Shown here: piece after piece, positions 35,086 to 42,929 of the stretch | How positions within the stretch are numbered: the first letter of the stretch is position 1 | Layout of the letters: the number at the start of each line of letters is the position of its first letter | NCBI GenBank assembly: GCA_016793465.1 | Contig: JAEUJW010000010.1 | Coordinates: 91,568-155,567 of the forward strand | Length of the DNA stretch: 64,000 nucleotides | Direction of reading: 5' to 3' | Source: Myxococcales bacterium | GTDB lineage: Bacteria; Myxococcota; Polyangia; Nannocystales; Nannocystaceae | The notes under the pieces: generated by a model | Seen by the model: only the letters and a program-made list of their open reading frames with translations | Databases searched by the model: none | Told to the model about the DNA's origin: nothing | Made by a program: the position numbers and the translations under genes

Positions 35086-35931
35086 TCACCGCCCCGGTGA
35101 CCGCGCCAGCACCAGCCACACCCCCGCCTTGAACGTCACCCCGCGCGGCCCGAGGTGCTGTTCGAACATCGCCCGCACCGCCGCCTTCGCCTGCTCGCGC
35201 AGCTCCGTCGACGCCCCGTTCAGCGCCGCTCCGAGCGGCCCGATCTGCGTCACCGAGTGGACCGCCGCCTCCATCCCCTCGCCGCCGAGCACCATGTCCT
35301 CGTCGTGCGCGCGCACCTCGACGTCGACGAAACCCGCGTCCGCGAGGATCTTCCGCAGCCGCTGCTCGTCGGCGAACGCGAACGGCCCTGGCGCTCCCGG
35401 CGGAGTCGGCTTCGGCACCTCCGGCAACAGCGACCGCGCCGCCGCCAGCGGCGCGGACACCCAGGGATTGGCCTCCATCGCCCGCCAGCACACGACCGCG
35501 AGGCGCCCGCCCGGCCGCAGCGACTCCCGCAAATTATTGAACGCGGCCACCGGGTCGTCGAAGAACATCACCCCGAACCGCGAGTACACCACGTCGAACT
35601 GGTCCGCGAACCTCATGGTCTGGGCGTCGCCGAGTTCGAATCGCAGGTTGTCCGCGCCCGCCGCCCGCCGCCGCGCCAGCGCCACCAGCGGCTCCGAGAC
35701 GTCGACCCCGACCACCTCGCCCGGCGCCACCCGCCGCGCCAGCGCCAGCGTCGTCGCCCCCGCGCCGCAGCCGACGTCCAGCACCCGGTCCCCGGCCCGC
35801 CACTCGAGCCGCGCCATGCCGGCCTCGCCGAGCGACTCGAGCTGCGCGTCGAGCTGGCGCTGCATCGCCACCCACTTGGGCCCCGCCACTTCGTTCCAGA
35901 CCCGCGTCTGTTCGAGGTTCGCCTCGGTCAT
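35086..35931 (-). CDS. SAM-dependent methyltransferase (class I)
   Basis: The 281-residue protein begins MTEANLEQTRVWNEVAGPKW, a start typical of UbiE/COQ5-like family members. The Rossmann-fold motifs follow: VLDVGCGAGATTLALA (motif I, near 51), VGVDVSEPLVALA (motif II), GDAQTMRF, and YSRFGVMFFDDP (motif IV). The SAM site is intact. The C-terminal half is variable, as expected for a substrate-binding cap. ATG 35931 follows a TACAGT hexamer by 7 nt. It is probably monocistronic. The substrate cannot be inferred. Confidence 0.88.
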   Translation of the reverse strand: MTEANLEQTRVWNEVAGPKWVAMQRQLDAQLESLGEAGMARLEWRAGDRVLDVGCGAGATTLALARRVAPGEVVGVDVSEPLVALARRRAAGADNLRFELGDAQTMRFADQFDVVYSRFGVMFFDDPVAAFNNLRESLRPGGRLAVVCWRAMEANPWVSAPLAAARSLLPEVPKPTPPGAPGPFAFADEQRLRKILADAGFVDVEVRAHDEDMVLGGEGMEAAVHSVTQIGPLGAALNGASTELREQAKAAVRAMFEQHLGPRGVTFKAGVWLVLARSPGR

Positions 35932-35938
35932 GGCGCCG

Positions 35939-35944
35939 ACTGTA
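35939..35944 (-). promoter_or_regulatory. Putative -10 hexamer (TACAGT) of the methyltransferase gene
   Basis: On the minus strand TACAGT ends 7 nt before ATG 35931, with no ribosome binding site. Confidence 0.45.
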
Positions 35945-35985
35945 CCAGCCGCGCCGCCGGTCGTCCGCCGACGCGCACCGACCGA

Positions 35986-36011
35986 CGGACGAACGGGCCC
36001 GCCGTCGTCCG
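35986..36011 (-). terminator. Hairpin after the cyclase-kinase-LysM operon
   Basis: CGGACGA (35986-35992) and TCGTCCG (36005-36011) pair around a GC-rich loop, 37 bp downstream of the last gene of the minus-strand operon. There is no T-run. Confidence 0.4.
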
Positions 36012-36047
36012 GCCGCTTCGACGCCGCGGAGCTGCGTTCAAGGCCGA

Positions 36048-37895
36048 TCAGAAGCGCCCGATGATCCGCAGCCCCGCCGAAGTCGGGCTCGCCGTCGGCG
36101 TCACCCGCACGCGGCGCTCGCGGCGGTCGAGCGCCAGCAGCACCGCCCCGCCGACCACCAGCTCGGGCGCCAGCGCCAGCATGCCGACGCCGACCGGGTG
36201 GAGGTCGAGCCGCTTGTCGGGGTCGCCGCGGTACGGCTGCAGGTCGGCCAGCGTGAAGCCGAGCCCGATCGCCGTCAGCGGCACGCCGACCGCCAGCAGC
36301 GCCACGCCGACCTTGCCCTTCACGCCGAGCCCGCGCTGCGGCACCGCCGGCAGCGGCACCGCCACGCCCTCGCTGCCCGGCACCGCCACCGCCACCCGCA
36401 GCGGGTCCGGCGTGGCCGCCCAGCGCGCCGTCATCTTGTAGTGCCCGGCCTCGCCGGCGCGGTCGAGTCGGTGCAGCTGCACCGCCGGGTCGGCGCTCGC
36501 GCGCGGCGGCGCGTCGCCGATCGCCGCGCCGGCCGCGTCGCGCACCCACACGTCGACGTCGGCGGTGATCGTGCCGCCCTCGCGGCGGACCGCTCCGACC
36601 CGGGTCGTCACCACCGGCGCGCCGACGATCGCCCACGGCACCTCGATCGCCACCGCCCGCGCGCCGGTCGCCTCGGCCGCGCACAGCAGCCGCGGCAGGC
36701 GCCCGCGTCGCAGCGCGATCGGCCCGCTCGCCGCCGCGTAGAGCCCGCCGTCGAGCGAGCAGAACGTGCCCGGCGAGACCACCACGCGGCCCGGCTGGCT
36801 GGCGTCCGCCGGCAGCAGCTCGAGCGTCGTCGCCGCGAAGCGCAGCCCCTCGCTCGCGCGGCCCTCGAAGCCGTCGCCGTCGATCGCGCTGACCCGCGCG
36901 AAGTACGTGCCGCCCTGCGGCAGCCGGACCTCGAGCTTCGTCACCGCCGCCGGCACGGTGGTGTCGACCACCAGGTCGTTGAAGCGGTCCTCGCGGGCCA
37001 CCTGGATCCGCCACTGCGCCGGCGGCGGCGCGTCGGCGCGGGCGCCCGGCGCGTACTCGCCGACCAGCGAGACCTCGCGCTGGACCACCAGCGGCAGCGG
37101 CCGCGCCGTCCACACCGGCTCGGCCGGCAGCGGCTGCGGCGGCGACGGCGGCGACCCCTGCACGGCCTTGCTGCCGAACTCCTCCGGCACCTCGACGGTC
37201 TTCTTCTGGGCCTTCACGCGCGCCTTGCCGCGGTGCACCGCCACCCGCGTGGTCGCCCGCTCGTCGACCGAGATCTGGGTCTCGCCGCGCGCGCCGCGGT
37301 CCGACACCAGCGCGACCTCGGCGCTCGGCGTGGCCAGCGTCACCGGCTTCTGCCGGCGCCCGCCGAGCGCGCCGAGGTACGCCTTCAGGTTGCCGGTCAC
37401 CAGCGTGGTGTCGGCGGCCCCGCCGACCCTCTGCGCCTGCTCCTTGGTCGACCCGAGGATCACCACCAGGCTCTGCTCGCCGAGGCGCAGCTGGCTCTCG
37501 TCGGCGAACGTCACCTCGGCCGACGAGGCCGCCAGCGTGCTCACCTTGTGCCCGCGGCCGAGCGGCTCGTCGCGCTGCCCGGGGTGCTGCTCCGGCGTGT
37601 ACGTCTCGACCTCGTTGCGCAGGAACGTCAGCGTCGCGTCGGGCCCCTTGTGCGCGTGGCCCTTGCCCGGCACCTTCAGGATCTGCCCGGCCTCGAGCTT
37701 GTGCGGCAGCGGCCCGAGCTGCGGGTTGTGCGTGTGCAGGGCCGCCAGGTACTTGCTGCTGCCGTACAGCTTGCGCGCGATCTGCCCGCACGTCTCGCCC
37801 TTCTTGACCTTGTAGTCGTCGAGCGGCACGTCGGCGGCCGCCCCCGCGTCGGCCGGCGCCGCCAGCAACACCCCGGAGATCCACAGCACGTTCAT
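36048..37895 (-). CDS. LysM-FecR domain envelope protein
   Basis: The 615-residue product starts at ATG 37895 behind GAGGGG, overlapping the kinase stop by 4 bp. It has a signal peptide (about 1-21) and a LysM peptidoglycan-binding motif (YKVKKGETCGQIARKLYG, about 28-75). A FecR-type domain follows (about 105-235; HKVSTLAASSAEVTF). Next come a long Ig-like middle region with a WRIQVAREDRFNDLVVD segment and two C-terminal transmembrane helices (about 525-550 and 575-595). LysM-FecR proteins of this layout are found in delta-proteobacteria. Encoded with a kinase and a cyclase, it may be their envelope-facing partner (inference). Confidence 0.85.
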   Translation of the reverse strand: MNVLWISGVLLAAPADAGAAADVPLDDYKVKKGETCGQIARKLYGSSKYLAALHTHNPQLGPLPHKLEAGQILKVPGKGHAHKGPDATLTFLRNEVETYTPEQHPGQRDEPLGRGHKVSTLAASSAEVTFADESQLRLGEQSLVVILGSTKEQAQRVGGAADTTLVTGNLKAYLGALGGRRQKPVTLATPSAEVALVSDRGARGETQISVDERATTRVAVHRGKARVKAQKKTVEVPEEFGSKAVQGSPPSPPQPLPAEPVWTARPLPLVVQREVSLVGEYAPGARADAPPPAQWRIQVAREDRFNDLVVDTTVPAAVTKLEVRLPQGGTYFARVSAIDGDGFEGRASEGLRFAATTLELLPADASQPGRVVVSPGTFCSLDGGLYAAASGPIALRRGRLPRLLCAAEATGARAVAIEVPWAIVGAPVVTTRVGAVRREGGTITADVDVWVRDAAGAAIGDAPPRASADPAVQLHRLDRAGEAGHYKMTARWAATPDPLRVAVAVPGSEGVAVPLPAVPQRGLGVKGKVGVALLAVGVPLTAIGLGFTLADLQPYRGDPDKRLDLHPVGVGMLALAPELVVGGAVLLALDRRERRVRVTPTASPTSAGLRIIGRF

Positions 37896-39511
37896 CGTCC
37901 CCTCCTGATCATGCGCCGCAGCTTGGCGCACAGCGCTTCGTCGCCGACCTGCGCCAGCCCCACGTCGCTGGCCCCCGCGCGCACCAGCCCCGGCGTGGCC
38001 GCGACGTCGACCACGTCGATCACCAGCACCGGCAGCTTCGCGGTGGTCGGCCGCGACCGCAGCCCCGCGATGCGCGTCGCCACCTCCTCCGGCCCGATCA
38101 CCAGCGCCCGCACCCGCCGCCCGACCGGCCCGTCCGGGCCCTGCGAGGCGCGCACGCCCCACAGCCCGTTGGCCGCCATCGCCGCGATCAGCCGCTCCGC
38201 CCGCGGCGCCTCGACGCCCCACAGCAGCACGCACTCGTCGTCGGCCATGGCCGGCTCGCCCGTCAGCGCGGCCGGCCGCTCGGGCAGCGCCCGCTCCTCG
38301 CGCGACGGCCCGCGCTGGCGCTCCGCCTGCCCGCGCAGCGCGAACGTCACCGAGTCGTCGCCCGTCAGCGTCTGCGCCAGCTTGTCGCGCAGCTCGACCG
38401 CCGTCGGCCGCAGCTCCGGCCGCTTCGCCAGGGCCCGGCGCACCAGCGCCTCGAGCGCCGGGCTGACCGCCGGCCGCTGCCCGCACTCCTGCAGCGGCGG
38501 CGGCTCGACGAACATGTGCTTCATCATCAGCTCCGGCCCGCTGTCGCCGGTGAACGGCGGCACCCCGGTCAGGGCCGCGAACAGCATGCCGCCGACCGCG
38601 TAGATGTCGGCCTTGGCGTCGACGTCGCGCCCGCGGCACTGCTCCGGCGCCATGTACAGCGGCGTGCCCTGGACCGCCCCGGTCGCGGTCAGGCGCACGT
38701 CGTCCTCGCGCTCGCGCATCAGGGCGATGCCGAAGTCGAGGACCTTGACCCGCCCGCCGTCGCGCAGCAGGAGCACGTTGTCGGGCTTCAGGTCGCGGTG
38801 CACCACCTCGGCCGCGTGCGCGGTGGCCAGCGCGCCGAGCAGCTGATCGAAGATCACCCCGAGCCGCGCGAGCGACAGCAGCTTGCCGTCGACCACCAGC
38901 TGGCTCTCGAGCGTCGCGCCGTCGACCAGCTCCATGACGATGTACGGGTCGTCGTCGCGGTCGTCGAAGTCGAGCACCGACACGATGTTGGGGTGGCGCA
39001 GCCGGGCCAGCGCCTTGGCCTCGCGGCGCAGCCGGGCCCGCAGGTCGGAGTGGCGCGCCAGCTCGGAGCGCAGGAACTTGATCGCCACCGGCTCGTCGAT
39101 CGACAGCTGACGCGCGCGGTACACCGACCCGAACCCGCCGGTCCCGATCACCGCCTCGATGCGGTAGCGCCCGCCGATCACCTGGCCGATCCGCCGCTCC
39201 GCCCGGTCGTCGAGCAGCGACGAGCGCGAGTCCAGGGTCACCTCCTCGCGCCGCGCCTCGGCCGGCAGCGACGCCAGGCCCGAGCCCGAGGCCCGCGCGT
39301 CCGGCCGCGCGGTGGCCCGCGGCAGCGACGGCAGCGTATCCCCCAGCCCTTCGCCGGTGGCGCCCGCCCGCGAGGCCCCGGGCCCCGCGGTCTGCGCCGG
39401 AGCCGTGGCGCCGCCCGCCGAGCCGCGCGCCGGCGTGCGCGTCGGGCACTCGCCGGCGGCGTGCGGGGCCCCGCAGCGCGGGCACGGCGGCGACTGCAGG
39501 GTGTCCTTCAT
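37892..39511 (-). CDS. Ser/Thr protein kinase with zinc ribbon and pseudo-receiver-like tail
   Basis: The 539-residue protein starts at ATG 39511, inside the stop of the cyclase gene. A short zinc-ribbon-like CPRCGAPHAAGEC sits at 10-22, followed by a Pro/Ala/Gly linker. The kinase domain (about 117-385) is complete: IGTGGFGSVYRA, VAIKFL, VHRDLKPDN, DFGIAL and APEQC. The C-terminal 115 residues (from DDECVLLWG) look like a receiver-fold module: hydrophobic strands, VLVIDVVDVAA, then AGASDVG. However, they lack the acidic pocket at the start of strand 1. No membrane segment is seen. It is the middle gene of the operon. Confidence 0.9.
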   Translation of the reverse strand: MKDTLQSPPCPRCGAPHAAGECPTRTPARGSAGGATAPAQTAGPGASRAGATGEGLGDTLPSLPRATARPDARASGSGLASLPAEARREEVTLDSRSSLLDDRAERRIGQVIGGRYRIEAVIGTGGFGSVYRARQLSIDEPVAIKFLRSELARHSDLRARLRREAKALARLRHPNIVSVLDFDDRDDDPYIVMELVDGATLESQLVVDGKLLSLARLGVIFDQLLGALATAHAAEVVHRDLKPDNVLLLRDGGRVKVLDFGIALMREREDDVRLTATGAVQGTPLYMAPEQCRGRDVDAKADIYAVGGMLFAALTGVPPFTGDSGPELMMKHMFVEPPPLQECGQRPAVSPALEALVRRALAKRPELRPTAVELRDKLAQTLTGDDSVTFALRGQAERQRGPSREERALPERPAALTGEPAMADDECVLLWGVEAPRAERLIAAMAANGLWGVRASQGPDGPVGRRVRALVIGPEEVATRIAGLRSRPTTAKLPVLVIDVVDVAATPGLVRAGASDVGLAQVGDEALCAKLRRMIRRGR

Positions 39512-41256
39512 TGCACCTCCAGGATCTCCACCGGCAGGTGCTTGCCGCGCAGCGCGTGCTCGCCGCGGTGCACGAACACGAAGCCCTCGCCGGCCGCGCG
39601 CGCCACCTCGGCGGTGATCAGCGTCTGACCGGCGCGCGCCATGCCCTCGAGCCGCGCCGCCACGTTCACGACGTCGCCGATCGCCGTGTACTCCATGCGC
39701 TGCTCGCTGCCGAGGTTGCCGACCAGCGCCTCGCCGGCGTTGACGCCGATGCCGAGCCGGGCCTCGATGCCGTGGCTCTCGCGCCAGGCCGGCGCGCTGG
39801 TCTCGACGAATCGGTGCATGTCCTCGGCGCACGCCAGGGCCCGCGCCGCGTGGTCGTCCTGCTGGTCCGGCGCGCCGAAGATCGCCATCACGCAGTCGCC
39901 GATGAACTTGTCGACCGTGCCGCCGTGGCGGAACACCACCTCCGCCAGCACCGTGAACAGCTCGTTGAGGAACTTCACCACCGACTCGGGCGCGGCCTTC
40001 TCGGCGAAGGTCGTGAACGACACCACGTCGGCGAACAGCACGCTGACCGTCCGCCGCTCGCCGCCCAGCGTCAGCGCGTGCTCGCCCGCCGCGACCCGCC
40101 GCGCCACCTCGGCCGGCAGGAAGCGCGACAGCCCGGCCTCGACCGCGGCCCGCCGCTGCAGCTCGCGCTCGCCGGCCGCGAGGTCGTCGGCCATCGCCGT
40201 CATCGCCGCGCCGAGCACGTCCATCTCGTCGCCCGAGCCGACCTGCCAGCGCGCCGAGAACTCGCGCCGCGCGTACGCCCGCGTCAGCCCGGTCAGGCGC
40301 TTCACCGACCGCGTGGTCCGCCCGGCCAGCCACGCGCCGGTCAGCATCGCCAGGGCCGCCAGCGCCGCGCCGACGAACACCAGCATCTCCTGGGCCGCGC
40401 GCAGCGAGCGGTAGACCGCGCTCGCCGGCCGGCGCACGACCACCGCGAAGCCGAGCTCGGAGATCGCCCGCAGCGACCCGACCATCGCCTCGCCGTCGGC
40501 CGTGAACTCGGTGGTCGCCCCGAAGTCGGCCGCGAACGCGTCCGCCGGCAGGTCGAGCCCCGCGAGCACGTCGCGGCCCTGCAGGTCGCTGCCGACCGCC
40601 AGCGGCCCCGCGCTCGGCCCGAACAGCACCCTGCGGTCCCCGCCGAGCACCAGCACCCCGTCGTCGCGCCCGTCGAAGCGGTCGCGCGAGATGTCGGCCA
40701 GCCGCCGCGACAGCCCCGCGCCGAGCGTGCCGACCACGAACATCACCGCCTCGCCGTCGACCCGCACCGCCTCGACGTAGCGCAGCTCCACGCCGTCCGC
40801 GCCGACCACCGGCGCCAGCCACCCGTCGCCGCGGGCCGTCGGCGCCAGCGCCTCGCCGGCCCCGCGCGCCGCCTCGCCGCGCCGCACGATCGCCTCGATG
40901 AACGCCCCGTCCGGCGTGTAGATGGCCACCTGCGTGAGCCCGTCCGCCCGCGCCACCGCGTCGCGGGCCATCTCCATGCGCGCGTCGACGTCGTCGAAGC
41001 TGCCCGCCGTCAGCACCACGCCGACGCGGTGGGTCGCGTCGGCCGCGTCGCTCAGCGTGCGCACGAACAGGTCGGCCACGTGATCGCTGACCGCGACCTC
41101 GAGCCCGCGCTCGGCCTCGGCCAGCCCGCGCCGCTGGATCTTGACCCCGAACCACGCGTACGCCCCGATCGAGACCAGCACCACCGCCAGCAGCGCGAGC
41201 GTCCAGCGCGTGCGCAGCGACAGCCGCACCCGCGGCGCCCCGCCGTCCCCGCTCAC
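39508..41256 (-). CDS. Membrane-bound class III adenylate cyclase with HAMP
   Basis: The 582-residue protein starts at GTG 41256, seven bases after GGAGG. One transmembrane helix (about 17-37) and a second (about 295-315) flank a periplasmic Cache/CHASE-like sensor domain. A HAMP linker (about 315-370) leads to the cyclase domain (about 400-570). The metal-binding Asp residues are in LFADVVSFT and KFIGDCVMAIFG. The Lys in VDKFIGD and Thr in YTAIGD fit ATP as substrate, and VNVAARLE supplies the transition-state Asn and Arg. It should make cAMP in response to an external cue. First gene of the operon. Confidence 0.92.
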   Translation of the reverse strand: MSGDGGAPRVRLSLRTRWTLALLAVVLVSIGAYAWFGVKIQRRGLAEAERGLEVAVSDHVADLFVRTLSDAADATHRVGVVLTAGSFDDVDARMEMARDAVARADGLTQVAIYTPDGAFIEAIVRRGEAARGAGEALAPTARGDGWLAPVVGADGVELRYVEAVRVDGEAVMFVVGTLGAGLSRRLADISRDRFDGRDDGVLVLGGDRRVLFGPSAGPLAVGSDLQGRDVLAGLDLPADAFAADFGATTEFTADGEAMVGSLRAISELGFAVVVRRPASAVYRSLRAAQEMLVFVGAALAALAMLTGAWLAGRTTRSVKRLTGLTRAYARREFSARWQVGSGDEMDVLGAAMTAMADDLAAGERELQRRAAVEAGLSRFLPAEVARRVAAGEHALTLGGERRTVSVLFADVVSFTTFAEKAAPESVVKFLNELFTVLAEVVFRHGGTVDKFIGDCVMAIFGAPDQQDDHAARALACAEDMHRFVETSAPAWRESHGIEARLGIGVNAGEALVGNLGSEQRMEYTAIGDVVNVAARLEGMARAGQTLITAEVARAAGEGFVFVHRGEHALRGKHLPVEILEVQ

Positions 41257-41746
41257 CGCCCCGCCTCCCCGCGCGTCCCCGCGGCTCGCGCAACAAGCAT
41301 CGCCGAGGACGGCAGGGTCGTGGTCTCTCGCATCGGCAGATCCGCCGCGGGACCCCGCACCGCGAGCCCCGACAAGGCGCCGGCGCATGTCACCACACGC
41401 GCGCGCCGCATGGCAAGCGCCACCCGCGTCGGCCGTTTCAAGCGCAGCCCGCCTTTGAATGGCCGCGACGCCGCCTGCACGGGGCGCGCCGGATCGCCGC
41501 TCCCCCTGGCGGAGACGCGGCCGCAGCGCGCCGCACGTCGGACGTCTTCGCCGCGGCCGCCGTCCCCATCGGCAGCCTTCACGCCGCGCCGGCCGACCCG
41601 CATCGATCCCCCTTCGTCGATCGCCACGCGTCGCCGCGGCGATCGACGCGCCCCGATCACGCCGACACGAGCACCGACGCGGCGGCCCCTGGCGCCCCCG
41701 GATCGGCGTTTGCCATCGAGTGCGCGAAACCGTACCATCCCGCGCC
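41257..41746. other. 490-bp non-coding gap between divergent genes
   Basis: This gap lies between the cyclase operon and the lipoprotein gene. Open frames here are Arg-rich and run antisense, so I do not call a gene. I see no repeat or clear -35; the only promoter-like site is the TACCAT at 41733-41738. Confidence 0.6.
41733..41738 (+). promoter_or_regulatory. Putative -10 hexamer (TACCAT)
   Basis: TACCAT ends 8 nt before ATG 41747, with only CCCGCGCC between them. Confidence 0.5.
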
Positions 41747-42886
41747 ATGCGACCCCTCGTGCTGGCGTTCCTCCCCTGCGTGCTCCTCGGACCGGCCTGC
41801 AACGAGTCCGACCCGTGCGAGCTGCGCGCCGCCGGCGACTGCGCCATCGACGACGACGAGTGCCTCGAGCACGTGCGCCACGTCGTCACCTGCATGCGAG
41901 GCGTCGAGCACCCGCTGCCGAAGATCGAGCGGCTGACCGCCGACGAGTACCTGGCGCGCCTGCCGGCGCCGGCCGAGCCGACGCCCGAGGAGGCCGACCG
42001 CGCCGCCAAGCTCGACCGCGCCTTCGCGCTGCTCGAGCTGCTGCCCGCGGACCCGGGCGACGACGACGAGTCGGAGCCCGGCGAGCTCGCGCTGCCGCTG
42101 CTGGTCTACGACTGGTCGAGGCGGGTCGTCACCATCGTCGCCGACGGCAGCGACCCCGAGTTCGAGCTGTTCTCGCTGGTCTACACCCTGGTGGTCGCCG
42201 ACCGCGACGCCGAGGTCGGGCTCGACGCCCTGTTCAGCGACGACGCCGTCACCTTCGACCGCGCCCGCGCCCTGCGCACGCTCGTCACCGGCGAGGCCCA
42301 GTTCTACGCCGACCTCGCGACGTGGCGGAACCCGGACTACCGCGCCGCCTCCGACGACTTCGCCTACGGCCTCGGCCTCGACGACGTCATGCGCGCCTTC
42401 GCCGACCCCGAGGTCCCGTGGTACCAGGCCATGGGCGCGTTCCAGTACATCTTCGGCGCCTGGACCACCCAGGGCCGCTACATCGTCGGCGGCCACGACG
42501 ACGTCGACGCCGCCTACGCGTTCGCCGGCGACTCGACCGCCTACGCCCTGACCGGCGGCCTCGAGATCGACGCCGCCTTCGCCGCCATCGACACCGCCCT
42601 GCCCGAGCCGCCCGCGGGCTTCGGCTACGTCTCGCAGGACTCGTACGGCCCGGTCATGTGGCACATGTCCGAGATCCGCCGCGCCGAGGAGGCCAGCGAC
42701 CCCAACACCTTCAGCGTGCTCGCCGAGCACTGGGTCGGCGACCGCATGATCGTCGCCGGCGAGACCGACGGCGAGCGCGTCGCCGTGATCTGGCAGCTCG
42801 CCGCCGCCGACGGCGCGGTCGACGAGACGCTGATCGTCGCCAGCGACGCCGAGACCGCCGACCTGTTCGCCGAGCTGTTCCCGTGA
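41747..42886 (+). CDS. Hypothetical lipoprotein
   Basis: The 379-residue product has a signal with lipobox GPAC (Cys near 18), followed by a Cys-containing segment (CELRAAGDCAIDDDECLEHV) that may form disulphides. The rest is a mostly helical acidic protein with readable motifs YQAMGAFQYIFGAWTTQGRY, SDDFAYGLGLDDVM and SQDSYGPVMWHMSEI. It resembles myxobacterial lipoproteins of unknown function but I cannot name a family. The start lies 8 nt after TACCAT. A hairpin directly follows the stop. Confidence 0.75.
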   Translation: MRPLVLAFLPCVLLGPACNESDPCELRAAGDCAIDDDECLEHVRHVVTCMRGVEHPLPKIERLTADEYLARLPAPAEPTPEEADRAAKLDRAFALLELLPADPGDDDESEPGELALPLLVYDWSRRVVTIVADGSDPEFELFSLVYTLVVADRDAEVGLDALFSDDAVTFDRARALRTLVTGEAQFYADLATWRNPDYRAASDDFAYGLGLDDVMRAFADPEVPWYQAMGAFQYIFGAWTTQGRYIVGGHDDVDAAYAFAGDSTAYALTGGLEIDAAFAAIDTALPEPPAGFGYVSQDSYGPVMWHMSEIRRAEEASDPNTFSVLAEHWVGDRMIVAGETDGERVAVIWQLAAADGAVDETLIVASDAETADLFAELFP

Positions 42887-42916
42887 CGCGTCGCCGCCGG
42901 TCGTCGCGGCGACGCG
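42887..42916. terminator. Hairpin between convergent genes
   Basis: CGCGTCGCCGC (42887-42897) and GCGGCGACGCG (42906-42916) form a perfect 11-bp stem with an 8-nt loop. It starts at the base after the TGA of the plus-strand gene and ends 13 bp before the converging gene's stop, so it can serve both. Confidence 0.65.
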
Positions 42917-42929
42917 GGCCCGCCGGCGC

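Noticed and set aside
41253..41738. 161-codon minus-strand frame upstream of the cyclase
   Set aside because: Arg/Gly-rich without domain or ribosome site, and it would overlap the promoter region of the lipoprotein gene.
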